A stretch of 64,000 bases of DNA from contig NC_015977.1 in the NCBI RefSeq assembly GCF_000225345.1, positions 1,037,501 through 1,101,500 on the forward strand, written 5' to 3'. This DNA comes from Roseburia hominis A2-183. Lineage in GTDB: Bacteria; Bacillota; Clostridia; Lachnospirales; Lachnospiraceae. Made by a program: the position numbers and the translations under genes. Each line of letters opens with the position of its first letter. The stretch's first letter is position 1. Below the pieces are notes generated by a model. That model worked only from the letters and a program-made list of their open reading frames with translations, was not told where the DNA came from and did no database searches. Below, one piece after another: positions 19,742-28,727 of this stretch.

Positions 19742-21654
19742 GTATACAGCTGATAGTATTTGCCGTGTTTTTCAATCAGCTGATCGTGGCTGCCGCGCTC
19801 GATGACGCGTCCCTGTTCCAGGACAATGATGCAGTCACTGTTGCGCACGGTCGAGAGACGGTGCGCGATCACGAACGTGGTGCGTCCCGCCATCAGCTTA
19901 TCCATACCGTCCTGCACAATCTTTTCGGTGCGGGTATCGATGGAACTTGTCGCTTCGTCCAGAATCAGAACCGGCGGATCGGCGATGGCAGCTCTTGCGA
20001 TGGCAAGCAGCTGACGCTGTCCCTGGCTTAGGTTGGCACCATCGCCGGTCAGCAGGGTGTCATAGCCGTTCGGAAGCTGCTGGATAAATGTATCTGCGTT
20101 GGCGAGTCTGGCAGCTGCCATGACTTCCTCATCTGTGGCATCCAGCTTGCCGTAACGGATATTTTCCATAACCGTAGCCGTGAAAAGATGGGTGTCCTGC
20201 AGCACGATTCCGAGAGAGTGGCGCAGGTCATCTTTTTTGATCTTGTTGATATTGATGCCGTCATAGCGGATCTTGCCGTCCTGGATATCGTAGAAACGGT
20301 TGATCAGGTTGGTGATGGTCGTCTTTCCGGCGCCGGTGCTGCCGACAAAGGCAATTTTCTGACCCGGCGTAGCGTAGAGATCTACGTTGTGAAGAACGGT
20401 CTTCTCTGGAACATAGCCGAAATCGACATCATCAAATACCACGTCGCCCTTTAATTCAATATAATCGATACTGCCGTCTGCCTGATGGGTGTGCTTCCAT
20501 GCCCACATACCCGTACGCTCTTTGGATTCCACAATCTGTCCGTTCTCCTGTCTGGCGCGGACAAGTGTGACGTAGCCGTCGTCCACTTCCGGCTGCTCAT
20601 CGAGCAGAGCGAAGATACGCTCTGATCCGGCGAGTGCCATCACGATATTGTTAAGCTGCATGGAGAGCTGGTTGATCGGCTGCCCGAAGCTCTTATTATA
20701 GGTAAGAAAACTTGCGAGCTTTCCGAGCGTAAATCCGCCATATCCGCCCAGAGCAAGAATACCGCCGACGATCGCGCAGAGCACGTAGCTGATATTACCG
20801 ATCTGTGCATTGACCGGCATTAAAATGTTACCGAACTTATTGGCATTGTCTGCACTGTGGAACAGCTGGTCATTGAGCCGGTTGAAATCGGCGATACTTT
20901 CCTCTTCATGGGTGAAGACCTTGACCACCTTCTGACCGTTCATCATCTCTTCAATGTAGCCGTTGACCGTCGCAATATCTTTCTGCTGTGCGATAAAGTA
21001 GCGGGCACTTAAGGCACCGATCTTCTTTGTGGCAAACAGTGTGACACCGACCATTACAAGTGTGACGAGCGTCAGCGGAATGTTGAGAAGAAGCATACTG
21101 ATAAAGACGCTCACGATGGAGATGATGCTGTTCAAAAACTGCGGCATACTCTGGCTGATCATCTGGCGCAGGGTATCAATATCGTTGGTATAAGTTGACA
21201 TAATGTCTCCATGGGAGTGTGTGTCAAAATACCGGATGGGAAGCTCTTCCATGTGGGTGAACATGTCGTCGCGCAGATGCTTTAAAGTACCCTGTGAGAC
21301 ATTGACCATAATTCTTGTGTATATGTAGGCTGCGATAGCGCCGATGCCGTAGAAGACGGCAACGCGTAAAATGGCGTGTGCGAGACCAGAAAAGTCCGGA
21401 TCGCTCTGCTTCATCAGCGGCAGGATATAGCCGTCGATTAAGGTCTGCATGAACCAGGTTCCCTGCACACTTGCGAGAACCGTGATAAAAATACAGATCA
21501 CGACAATGACGCAGTGTACGGCATAATTTTTCATAATATAGGAAAGCAGGCGCATAAAAAGCTTTCCCGGATTCTTGACATTCGGTCTGGGACCGTGACC
21601 GCCGCGGCCGCCCGGTCCGCCGATCGGCTTTGCATTTTTTTCATTCTGTGGCAT
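19720..21654 (-). CDS. ABC exporter, subunit B (catalytic NBD)
   Basis: 644 aa half-transporter: Gly/Pro-rich start (GGPGGRGGHGPRP), a six-helix membrane domain (about 30-345) and a nucleotide-binding domain (about 400-640). The ATPase motifs are all canonical: Walker A GSTGAGKTT, signature LSQGQRQLLAIARA, Walker B VLILDEATSSID with catalytic Glu, H-loop IAHRLST. Its first codon overlaps the stop of the upstream partner by one base (TGATG), so the two are translationally coupled and form a heterodimer of the multidrug-exporter type (similar in layout to YheHI or LmrCD). An insertion between the two domains (about 360-400, VRARQENGQIVESKERTGMW) is unusual. Control by the divergent MarR protein is likely. 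Confidence 0.9.
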   Translation of the reverse strand: MPQNEKNAKPIGGPGGRGGHGPRPNVKNPGKLFMRLLSYIMKNYAVHCVIVVICIFITVLASVQGTWFMQTLIDGYILPLMKQSDPDFSGLAHAILRVAVFYGIGAIAAYIYTRIMVNVSQGTLKHLRDDMFTHMEELPIRYFDTHSHGDIMSTYTNDIDTLRQMISQSMPQFLNSIISIVSVFISMLLLNIPLTLVTLVMVGVTLFATKKIGALSARYFIAQQKDIATVNGYIEEMMNGQKVVKVFTHEEESIADFNRLNDQLFHSADNANKFGNILMPVNAQIGNISYVLCAIVGGILALGGYGGFTLGKLASFLTYNKSFGQPINQLSMQLNNIVMALAGSERIFALLDEQPEVDDGYVTLVRARQENGQIVESKERTGMWAWKHTHQADGSIDYIELKGDVVFDDVDFGYVPEKTVLHNVDLYATPGQKIAFVGSTGAGKTTITNLINRFYDIQDGKIRYDGININKIKKDDLRHSLGIVLQDTHLFTATVMENIRYGKLDATDEEVMAAARLANADTFIQQLPNGYDTLLTGDGANLSQGQRQLLAIARAAIADPPVLILDEATSSIDTRTEKIVQDGMDKLMAGRTTFVIAHRLSTVRNSDCIIVLEQGRVIERGSHDQLIEKHGKYYQLYTGNLAEG

Positions 21655-23402
21655 CAGGCAGCACCTCCTTCATCAAAATCACCGCCGCCGCCGGTCTGTG
21701 ACTCGTAGACATCGCGGTAAATGGCATTGGTCTGCAATAATTCTTCGTGTGTGCCGAAACCGTTCAACTCTCCGTTATCCAGCACAATGATGCGGTCTGC
21801 ATCCTGAACGGAGGAGATCCGCTGTGCGATAATCAGCTTGGTCGTGTTTGGAATCTCCGTGAGAAAAGCGCGACGGATTTTGGCATCGGTAGCGGTGTCC
21901 ACCGCGCTGGTGCTGTCGTCTAAAATCAGAATCTTCGGCTTCTTTAAGAGCGCGCGGGCAATACACAGACGCTGTTTCTGACCGCCGGAGACGTTGGTTC
22001 CGCCCTGCTCGATGTAGGTGTTGTAACCATCCGGAAAACGCTCGATGAATTCGTCGGCACATGCCAGTTCGCACGCGTGACGGCATTCTTCGTCGGTCGC
22101 ATGTTCATCTCCCCAGCGGAGATTCTCATAGATGGTTCCGGAGAAAAGCACATTGTTCTGCAATACGACAGAGACCTCGTTGCGGAGGGTGTCAAGATCG
22201 TAGGAACGGACGTCTTTTCCGCCGACGAGAACACGGCCTTCGGATACATCGTAGAGACGGCTGATGAGGTTGACGAGCGAGGACTTGGAACTTCCGGTTC
22301 CGCCGATGATACCGATCGTCTCGCCGGATTTTATGGAGAGGTCAATATCGGAGAGCACTGGCTTTGCGGATGTCCTGCTGTAACGGAAGGTCACATGGTC
22401 AAAGGTGATGCTTCCGTCCGGCACGGTCTTATCCGCATTTTCCGGATTGGTGATGTCACTCTTCTCATTTAATACTTCACAGATACGCTCGGCGCTTGCC
22501 ACACTCATGGCCAGCATGACGAACACCATGGACAGCATCATCAGGCTCATCATGATATTCATACAATAGGTAAGAAGACTCATTAGTTCTCCGGTTGTCA
22601 ATGTTCCGCCGACAATCATTTTTGCGCCCACCCAGCTGATCGCAAGAATACAGCTGTAAACGGTGATCTGCATGACCGGGTTGTTGAAAGCCAGAATGCT
22701 TTCCGCCTTGACAAACATGTTGTAAATATTCTGGCTGGCTTTGCGGAACTTGTTTTTCTCGTAATCTTCACGCACATAAGCCTTGACCACGCGGATGGCG
22801 GATACGTTTTCCTGCACGGAGGCATTTAGGTCATCGTACTTTGGAAAAACTTCCATAAAATAGTGATGCGCGCGCACGGTGATGATGGCGAGAATGATGC
22901 CCAGAATGATGACGGCAACAAGATAGATGCTCGCCAGTCTCGGGCTGATGAAAAACGCCATGCACATCGCGCAGATCAGACTGATCGGCGCACGCACACA
23001 CATGCGCAGCAGCATCTGGTAGGCATTCTGCAGGTTGGTCACATCTGTGGTCAGACGGGTGACAAGACCTGCGGTACTGAATTTGTCGATGTTGGAAAAC
23101 GAAAAACTCTGGATGTTCTCGTACATCGCTTTTCTTAAGTTACGTGCAAAACCTGCGGAGGCTCTTGCACCGTATTTTCCGCCCATGACACCGCAGAAGA
23201 GGGAGAAACAGGCGGCGACAACCATCCAGGCACCCATGACGTAGATATGGTGGATGTTGCCCGCTTCCACACCCTGATCGATAATGGAAGCCATCATCAG
23301 AGGAATGATTGTTTCCATGAAGACTTCCAGAATCATGAAGACGGGAGTAAGCAGGGAATCTTTTTTGAACTCCCTGATCTGTGCTCCAAGTGTTTTTAAC
23401 AT
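21654..23402 (-). CDS. ABC exporter, subunit A (degenerate NBD)
   Basis: 582 aa: six-helix membrane domain (about 15-310) and nucleotide-binding domain (about 340-575). Its catalytic motifs deviate: Walker A GGTGSSKSS (Ser before Lys), Walker B ILILDDSTSAVD with Asp in place of the catalytic Glu, and H-loop AQRIS with Gln in place of His. The signature VSGGQKQRL is intact. This is the usual asymmetry of heterodimeric exporters, in which one ATP site binds but hardly hydrolyses ATP. It is the first gene of the operon, directly behind the MarR-type operator and promoter, and is probably a multidrug or toxic-peptide efflux subunit. Confidence 0.9.
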   Translation of the reverse strand: MLKTLGAQIREFKKDSLLTPVFMILEVFMETIIPLMMASIIDQGVEAGNIHHIYVMGAWMVVAACFSLFCGVMGGKYGARASAGFARNLRKAMYENIQSFSFSNIDKFSTAGLVTRLTTDVTNLQNAYQMLLRMCVRAPISLICAMCMAFFISPRLASIYLVAVIILGIILAIITVRAHHYFMEVFPKYDDLNASVQENVSAIRVVKAYVREDYEKNKFRKASQNIYNMFVKAESILAFNNPVMQITVYSCILAISWVGAKMIVGGTLTTGELMSLLTYCMNIMMSLMMLSMVFVMLAMSVASAERICEVLNEKSDITNPENADKTVPDGSITFDHVTFRYSRTSAKPVLSDIDLSIKSGETIGIIGGTGSSKSSLVNLISRLYDVSEGRVLVGGKDVRSYDLDTLRNEVSVVLQNNVLFSGTIYENLRWGDEHATDEECRHACELACADEFIERFPDGYNTYIEQGGTNVSGGQKQRLCIARALLKKPKILILDDSTSAVDTATDAKIRRAFLTEIPNTTKLIIAQRISSVQDADRIIVLDNGELNGFGTHEELLQTNAIYRDVYESQTGGGGDFDEGGAA

Positions 23403-23439
23403 AATTTCACATCCTTTTTGAATTTTCTGTTGATTTTTA

Positions 23440-23459
23440 ATTGTTAGTGTGCTAACAAT
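23440..23459. promoter_or_regulatory. MarR operator palindrome
   Basis: Perfect inverted repeat ATTGTTAG-TGTG-CTAACAAT between the divergent marR and ABC genes. It lies 3 nt downstream of the -10 box of the ABC promoter, over the expected transcription start, so bound repressor would block initiation. Confidence 0.75.
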
Positions 23460-23462
23460 AAT

Positions 23463-23491
23463 GTTATACGATAATTAAAAACAGAAGTCAA
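23463..23491 (-). promoter_or_regulatory. promoter of the ABC exporter operon
   Basis: On the minus strand: TTGACT (23491-23486), 17-nt spacer, TATAAC (23468-23463). Confidence 0.75.
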
Positions 23492-23527
23492 TGATTATTT
23501 TAGAAAACAGACAGAAGAGAGGAAGAG

Positions 23528-24013
23528 ATGGAACGAATCAAAAGGTCGGAGACCATCGGATACAAAATACGCCTGCTCCACAACCAGCTCCATAAGAATA
23601 TGGAAGCAAAACGGGAGGAAAACGAGGACAATCTGACGGGAATGCAGCGCTGGACGCTCGGCTTTTTAAAGGATCACGCAGACCGGGAGGTCTATCAGAG
23701 GGACATTGAGGAGGCGTTCTCGGTCTCGAGAGCTACGGCGTCCAATATGCTTGCCGTGATGGAACGAAAGGGGCTGATCGAGCGCGCCCAGGTCTCACAC
23801 GACGCGCGCTTAAAACGTCTGGTGCTCACAGATAAGGCCGCTGCGCTTTTGGATGGCGCGGAGCGCGATATACGGGAGATGGAAGCGCGCCTGACGGCGG
23901 GGCTTTCGGAGGAGGATGTGGAGCACCTGAAGCGCTGCCTGGATCAGATGCTACAAAATCTGGATGTGACAATAGCAGAAGACACAAGATGTTGTTGTAA
24001 ACCAAAACAATAA
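23528..24013 (+). CDS. MarR family transcriptional regulator
   Basis: 161 aa. Winged helix-turn-helix centred on QRDIEEAFSVSRATASNMLAVMERKGLIERAQVSHDARLKRLVLTDKA, followed by dimerisation helices. Encoded divergently from a two-subunit ABC exporter, with a palindromic operator between them, the standard layout of a local repressor released by the exported compound. An odd feature is the tail, which carries three consecutive cysteines (DTRCCCKPKQ) and might sense redox state or metal. RBS GAGGAAGAG before ATG. Confidence 0.88.
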   Translation: MERIKRSETIGYKIRLLHNQLHKNMEAKREENEDNLTGMQRWTLGFLKDHADREVYQRDIEEAFSVSRATASNMLAVMERKGLIERAQVSHDARLKRLVLTDKAAALLDGAERDIREMEARLTAGLSEEDVEHLKRCLDQMLQNLDVTIAEDTRCCCKPKQ

Positions 24014-24081
24014 AAAGTGACGAAGTTTTGGTGTTAATTTTGTTCAAAAGGTAAAATAACCACAGAATCTAGGAAAACGCA

Positions 24082-24109
24082 TTGACAACAATACTAGATA
24101 TTGTATAAT
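24082..24109 (+). promoter_or_regulatory. promoter for nrdD, with dyad
   Basis: TTGACA (24082-24087), 16-nt spacer, TATAAT (24104-24109). An imperfect dyad ACAATA-N5-TATTGT spans the spacer and the -10; its size and position recall an NrdR box, but the match to that consensus is loose and no second copy is seen. Confidence 0.75.
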
Positions 24110-24144
24110 GAAAAAGCAATTAACAGAAAGGATTCTGAACGGTT

Positions 24145-26337
24145 ATGAAGATTATTAAGAGAAGTGGCAGCGAGGACATTTTTGACATCAGCAAGATCGA
24201 GGCTGCAATCCGCAAGGCAAACGACAGCGTCATTGATTATGAAAAGCTTGGAGACGACAAGATTCAGGCGATTCTTTCCAATGTTGAGAAAGCCTGCGAG
24301 AATATGAAGCGCTCCCCGAGTGTGGAGGAGATTCAGGATATGGTGGAGAACCAGATCATGAGTCAGAAAGCGTTTAATGTTGCCCGCAACTATATTACTT
24401 ATCGTTATAAGAGAGAACTGGTGCGCAAGTCCAACTCTACCGATGAGCAGATTTTAAGTCTGCTGGAATGCAATAACGAGGAAGTAAAACAGGAGAACTC
24501 CAACAAGAATCCGACTGTAAACAGCGTACAAAGAGATTATATGGCCGGTGAGGTCAGCAAGGATATCACCAGAAGATTCCTGCTTCCGCCGGAGATTGTA
24601 GAGGCGCATGAGAAAGGAATCATCCATTTCCATGACGCGGATTATTTTGCACAGCACATGCATAACTGCTGTCTGGTCAATCTGGAGGACATGCTTCAGA
24701 ACGGTACGGTCATCAGCGAGACGATGATCGATACGCCGAAGAGCTTTTCTACTGCCTGCAATATTGCCACACAGGCAATCGCGCAGATCGCAAGCTCCCA
24801 GTACGGCGGACAGAGTATTTCCCTTTCTCATCTGGCTCCGTTTGTGCAGGTGAGCCGTGAGAAGTTCCGCAAGCAGGTGCGCAAGGAGCTTGAGACTGCC
24901 GGAATCGAGGCGACGGAAGAGAAAGTCAACCAGATGGCGGAAATGCGGGTCAAAGAGGAGATTAACCGCGGTGTGCAGATGATCCAGTACCAGGTCATCA
25001 CGCTGATGACGACCAACGGGCAGGCTCCGTTTATCACGGTGTTTATGTATCTGGATGAGGTGCCGGAGGGACAGCTTCGGGACGATCTGGCAGCAGTGAT
25101 CGAGGAGATGCTTCATCAGAGGATTTTAGGGGTCAAGAATGAGCAGGGCGTTTATATTACGCCGGCGTTCCCGAAACTGATCTATGTGCTTGAGGAGGAC
25201 AATATCAGGGAGGGGTCCAAATACTGGTACCTGACCAGGCTTGCGGCTGAATGTACCGCAAAGCGCATGGTGCCGGATTATATCTCTGAGAAGATGATGA
25301 AAAAGTTAAAAGACGGCGACTGCTATACCTGTATGGGATGCCGTTCTTTCCTGACGGTAGACCGCACGACGGGCAATCTGGCACATGCCAAGAATTATAA
25401 AGAAGGAAAGCACAAGTATTACGGACGCTTTAACCAGGGCGTAGTGACATTGAATTTGGTGGATGCGGCATGCTCTTCCGGAGGAGATGAGAAGAAGTTC
25501 TGGGAGATCATGGATGAGCGTCTGGAAATGTGCTATCAGGCATTGATGATCCGCCACAACCGCTTAAAGGGAACACCTTCCGACGTGGCGCCGATTCTCT
25601 GGCAGAACGGTGCGCTTGCACGTCTGAAGAAAGGCGAGACGATCGATGAACTTCTCTATCACGGTTACTCGACGATTTCTCTCGGCTATGCGGGACTCTG
25701 CGAGTGCACACGCTATATGAAGGGCGTATCCCACACGGAGCCGGAAGGCACGGAATTCGCGCTTGCAGTGATGCGTCGTCTGAATGATGCATGCGCCAAG
25801 TGGAAGAAGGAGACGGACATTGATTTCAGTCTCTACGGAACCCCGCTTGAGTCGACGACTTACAAGTTTGCAAAATGCTTACAGAAGCGTTTCGGCATTA
25901 TCCCGGGTGTGACGGACAAGAACTACATCACAAACAGCTATCATGTACATGTGACAGAGCAGATCAACGCGTTCGATAAGTTAAAGTTCGAGTCACAGTT
26001 CCAGGAACTGTCCCCGGGCGGAGCAATCAGCTACGTGGAGGTTCCGAATATGCAGAACAATCTGGAAGCGGTACTTTCCGTGATGCAGTACATCTATGAA
26101 AATATCATGTATGCGGAACTCAATACAAAGAGTGACTACTGCATGGAGTGCGGATATGCCGGAGAGATCAAGATTGTGACAGACCGGGACGGCAAGCTGG
26201 TATGGGAGTGCCCGAACTGCGGCAACCGCGATCAGAACAAGATGAGCGTGGCAAGACGTACCTGCGGCTATATTGGAACGCAGTTCTGGAATCAGGGCAG
26301 AACACAGGAGATCAAGGAACGGGTATTACATTTATAA
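24145..26337 (+). CDS. nrdD: anaerobic ribonucleoside-triphosphate reductase
   Basis: 730 aa class III ribonucleotide reductase, which makes dNTPs without oxygen using a glycyl radical. An N-terminal ATP-cone (residues 1-95, MKIIKRSGSEDIFDISKIEAAIRKAN) gives allosteric control by ATP/dATP. The catalytic barrel follows (HFHDADYFAQHMHNCCLVNLEDML, CNIATQAIAQIASSQYGGQSIS). The C-terminus has the zinc site CMECGYAG...CPNCGNRD and the glycyl radical motif RRTCGYIG, with the radical at Gly708. The activating enzyme NrdG follows 71 nt downstream. RBS GAAAGGATTCT is modest. Confidence 0.97.
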   Translation: MKIIKRSGSEDIFDISKIEAAIRKANDSVIDYEKLGDDKIQAILSNVEKACENMKRSPSVEEIQDMVENQIMSQKAFNVARNYITYRYKRELVRKSNSTDEQILSLLECNNEEVKQENSNKNPTVNSVQRDYMAGEVSKDITRRFLLPPEIVEAHEKGIIHFHDADYFAQHMHNCCLVNLEDMLQNGTVISETMIDTPKSFSTACNIATQAIAQIASSQYGGQSISLSHLAPFVQVSREKFRKQVRKELETAGIEATEEKVNQMAEMRVKEEINRGVQMIQYQVITLMTTNGQAPFITVFMYLDEVPEGQLRDDLAAVIEEMLHQRILGVKNEQGVYITPAFPKLIYVLEEDNIREGSKYWYLTRLAAECTAKRMVPDYISEKMMKKLKDGDCYTCMGCRSFLTVDRTTGNLAHAKNYKEGKHKYYGRFNQGVVTLNLVDAACSSGGDEKKFWEIMDERLEMCYQALMIRHNRLKGTPSDVAPILWQNGALARLKKGETIDELLYHGYSTISLGYAGLCECTRYMKGVSHTEPEGTEFALAVMRRLNDACAKWKKETDIDFSLYGTPLESTTYKFAKCLQKRFGIIPGVTDKNYITNSYHVHVTEQINAFDKLKFESQFQELSPGGAISYVEVPNMQNNLEAVLSVMQYIYENIMYAELNTKSDYCMECGYAGEIKIVTDRDGKLVWECPNCGNRDQNKMSVARRTCGYIGTQFWNQGRTQEIKERVLHL

Positions 26338-26346
26338 AAACAGGGG

Positions 26347-26388
26347 GACTGTGGTGTGCACGGGATTGTGCAGCCACAGTCTTTCTTT
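26347..26388 (+). terminator. hairpin between nrdD and nrdG
   Basis: Stem GACTGTGG / CCACAGTC with an inner TGCAC/GTGCA pairing, followed by TTTCTTTCC. It is probably a partial terminator that lowers nrdG relative to nrdD. Confidence 0.55.
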
Positions 26389-26408
26389 CCCTGTTGAGGA
26401 GAAAAGAT

Positions 26409-26927
26409 ATGAATTATTCGGCAATCAAATATTGTGATATTGCAAACGGAACCGGTGTGCGCACCGTTCTCTTTGTGTCGGGCTGCAGAAATCACTGCAA
26501 AGACTGTTTTCAGCCGGAGACGTGGGCTTTTGAATACGGGAATCCTTTCACCGGAGAGGTGGAAGATGAGATCATTGCGTCCTTGAAGCCGGATTACATC
26601 CGGGGACTGACGCTGCTCGGAGGAGATCCTTTTGAACCGGAGAATCAGAAGGCGCTGCTTCCGTTTATGCGGAGAGTGAAGGCGGAGTGTCCGGGGAAGG
26701 ATGTGTGGGCCTACACCGGCTATGTGTTAGACCGGGATCTTGTGCCGGGCGGAAAATGCTGTACCGCAGATACCGCGGAGCTGCTTCACATGATCGATGT
26801 GCTGGTGGACGGACCGTTTGTGACGGAGCTTCATGATATATCCCTGCTGTTTAAGGGGTCTTCCAACCAGCGGGTGATCGACTGTGCAGAGTATTGCCGG
26901 TCGGGAGAGATCCGGGAGCTGATGTAG
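26409..26927 (+). CDS. nrdG: anaerobic RNR-activating protein
   Basis: 172 aa radical SAM enzyme which uses S-adenosylmethionine to generate the glycyl radical on NrdD. The cluster motif CRNHCKDC (CxxxCxxC) is at residues 26-33, followed by the GGDPFEPEN glycine-rich segment. It begins at ATG 26409 after GAGGAGAAAAG; a longer frame starting upstream at 26148 overlaps nrdD and is not supported. Confidence 0.95.
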   Translation: MNYSAIKYCDIANGTGVRTVLFVSGCRNHCKDCFQPETWAFEYGNPFTGEVEDEIIASLKPDYIRGLTLLGGDPFEPENQKALLPFMRRVKAECPGKDVWAYTGYVLDRDLVPGGKCCTADTAELLHMIDVLVDGPFVTELHDISLLFKGSSNQRVIDCAEYCRSGEIRELM

Positions 26928-26941
26928 AAGAGGGAAGGATT

Positions 26942-26970
26942 TTGCATCTTCCTGCGGTTTGTGTTACAAT
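26942..26970 (+). promoter_or_regulatory. promoter for small membrane protein gene
   Basis: TTGCAT (26942-26947), 17-nt spacer, TACAAT (26965-26970). Confidence 0.65.
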
Positions 26971-27008
26971 AAACGCGGTATTGCAGGATCAACAAGGGAG
27001 AATTAGAT

Positions 27009-27260
27009 ATGAAAATAACATGGAAGGCATTGCTGGCGTTGTTTTTTTACACGCTGGGGGTTGTTGGCTGGTTCTATGTAGGAGGATGGATGATCTTAAG
27101 AGGACCGGTCAGAGGAGTGATTCTGGCGCATATGGCAGGAGATTTGTCTCTGATCAAGCTGGCGGTCGCACTGGTGCAGGGGTTTGTGTATCTCTCACTG
27201 GCGGGAGGCGTCTGGTGTATCGGCTATATGTTGAGCGATCATTTCCGGAAAGATGAGTAG
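27009..27260 (+). CDS. 83-aa membrane protein, unknown function
   Basis: Two predicted membrane helices: about residues 6-30 (LLALFFYTLGVVGWFYVGGW) and 49-72 (KLAVALVQGFVYLSLAGGVW), with a basic-acidic tail (DHFRKDE). No known domain is recognised. It has its own promoter and terminator and an AAGGGAGA ribosome site 8 nt before ATG, so it is a convincing independent gene. Confidence 0.75.
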   Translation: MKITWKALLALFFYTLGVVGWFYVGGWMILRGPVRGVILAHMAGDLSLIKLAVALVQGFVYLSLAGGVWCIGYMLSDHFRKDE

Positions 27261-27266
27261 GATTAC

Positions 27267-27296
27267 AAAAAGGTGCGGCGGATGACGCACCTTTTT
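27267..27296 (+). terminator. intrinsic terminator
   Basis: Perfect 11-bp stem AAAAAGGTGCG / CGCACCTTTTT with an 8-nt loop. Confidence 0.9.
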
Positions 27297-27350
27297 GCAC
27301 CGTAAATGGATATAAAATGGCGCAGGAAGAGGCGCAGACAGGAGCAAACG

Positions 27351-28592
27351 ATGATATTAAAAGTACCGTCTTACTATGAAAAGTTTCACTGTATTGCAGA
27401 TCAGTGCAAGGATAATTGCTGCTATGGCTGGGAGATCGACATCGATGAGGGTACGATGGATTACTACCGCAGTCTGGGCGGAGAGCTGGGAAAAGAGATT
27501 ACCTCGCATATCAGGGAGGGTGAGGAGAACACCATGATTATGCGCGAGGACGGGTACTGCCCGTTTTTAAATGAAAAAAAGCTCTGCGACATCTGCATTA
27601 AGATGGGCGAGGAAGCACTGAGCGAGATCTGCACCGAGTTCCCACGCTTTACCATGGAGTATGAGGACGTCCGGGAGAAGATCTTAAGTCTGGCATGTGA
27701 GGAGGTCGGAAACATTATGTTTTCCACCGACGAGAAGATCACCTGGCAGGAGCATGAGATGCCGGATTTCTGCGGGACCGGGGACGACGCCGAGGCAGCT
27801 TATGATGCCGACGGGGCATTGTACGGTAATGATGAGGCAGCGTGTGAGGATGATACCTCCGACGGTGAGGGGTATGACGACGATGAGGAAGTGTCTGTGG
27901 ATGCCGATCAGCTGAATGCCGTTTCTAAGGCGGCGGTGGCATTGCTTCAGAACCGGGAGAAGCCGGTGGCAGAGCGCGCGGCGGAGTATCTTCTATATTG
28001 TAAGAGGATGCAGCAGGAACTTTACGGATACCACACAGGCGGGGAAGTAAGCGGGCAGGAGCAAGAGCAGCGTGAGAGCCGGCTGATTGCCGAGTGCAGG
28101 GAGAAAGAGGTAACGCCTGGGGAGGCGTATGCGGCGTTTCTTGCACGCATGGAGCGCTACGAACAGCTGGAAGTGCTCGACCAGAACTGGGAGGAAGAAA
28201 AGAAACGTCTTCGTGCAGCATTCCATGAGGACAATTATCTGGAATGTATCAGGAACTTTCACGCAGCGCAGCAGGGAAGGGAATATGAGTATGAGCATCT
28301 GCTGGTCTACTTTACATTCCGGTATTTTATGAGATCGTATTATGATGACAACATTTTAAATAAGGCACAGTTTGCGGTGGCGGGTATTCTGATGATCCGC
28401 GATATGGATGCACTGCGTTTTCTGGAGAACGGAGGAACATTCTCCGTGGAAGACCGGGTGGCAGTGGCAAAGCTGTATTCAAAGGAAGTAGAACATTCCG
28501 AGGAAAATATGGAATTCCTGGAGGAGGATTTCCAGTTTGAGGATATTTTTGCACCGGAACAGATGATACGGCAGCTTTTCTTTGCTTCATAG
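27351..28592 (+). CDS. FliB-like lysine-N-methylase family protein
   Basis: 413 aa from ATG 27351, preceded by CAGGAGC; the upstream in-frame ATG at 27306 adds 15 basic residues without a ribosome site. The N-terminal part has the family's cysteine pattern: FHCIADQCKDNCCYGW, then CPFLNEKKLCDICIKMGE and ICTEFPR, likely an iron-sulfur site. FliB methylates lysines of flagellin; many Clostridia carry homologues far from flagellar genes and no flagellar gene is in this window, so the substrate is open. Odd feature: an Asp/Glu-rich insertion at about residues 143-190 (GDDAEAAYDADG...DDDEEVSVDAD), probably a disordered loop. Confidence 0.75.
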   Translation: MILKVPSYYEKFHCIADQCKDNCCYGWEIDIDEGTMDYYRSLGGELGKEITSHIREGEENTMIMREDGYCPFLNEKKLCDICIKMGEEALSEICTEFPRFTMEYEDVREKILSLACEEVGNIMFSTDEKITWQEHEMPDFCGTGDDAEAAYDADGALYGNDEAACEDDTSDGEGYDDDEEVSVDADQLNAVSKAAVALLQNREKPVAERAAEYLLYCKRMQQELYGYHTGGEVSGQEQEQRESRLIAECREKEVTPGEAYAAFLARMERYEQLEVLDQNWEEEKKRLRAAFHEDNYLECIRNFHAAQQGREYEYEHLLVYFTFRYFMRSYYDDNILNKAQFAVAGILMIRDMDALRFLENGGTFSVEDRVAVAKLYSKEVEHSEENMEFLEEDFQFEDIFAPEQMIRQLFFAS

Positions 28593-28727
28593 GGAAGACG
28601 GAGAACATCAATGGAGCGATTCCGACCCACCCAAGGCAGGAAGCACTTTATATTTCATAAGCGTACGATCACAGGGAAAGTGGCATAGAATAGAAGGCAG
28701 GAAATCTGCCAGGATGGAGGAAAGAAC

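Noticed and set aside
21654..23402. Broken ABC transporter subunit
   Set aside because: Asp for Glu in Walker B and Gln for His in the H-loop are the normal degenerate site of heterodimeric exporters, not a pseudogene.
26148..26408. Extended N-terminus of NrdG
   Set aside because: The extension overlaps nrdD and includes the intergenic hairpin; the ATG at 26409 has a good ribosome site and begins the radical-SAM homology.
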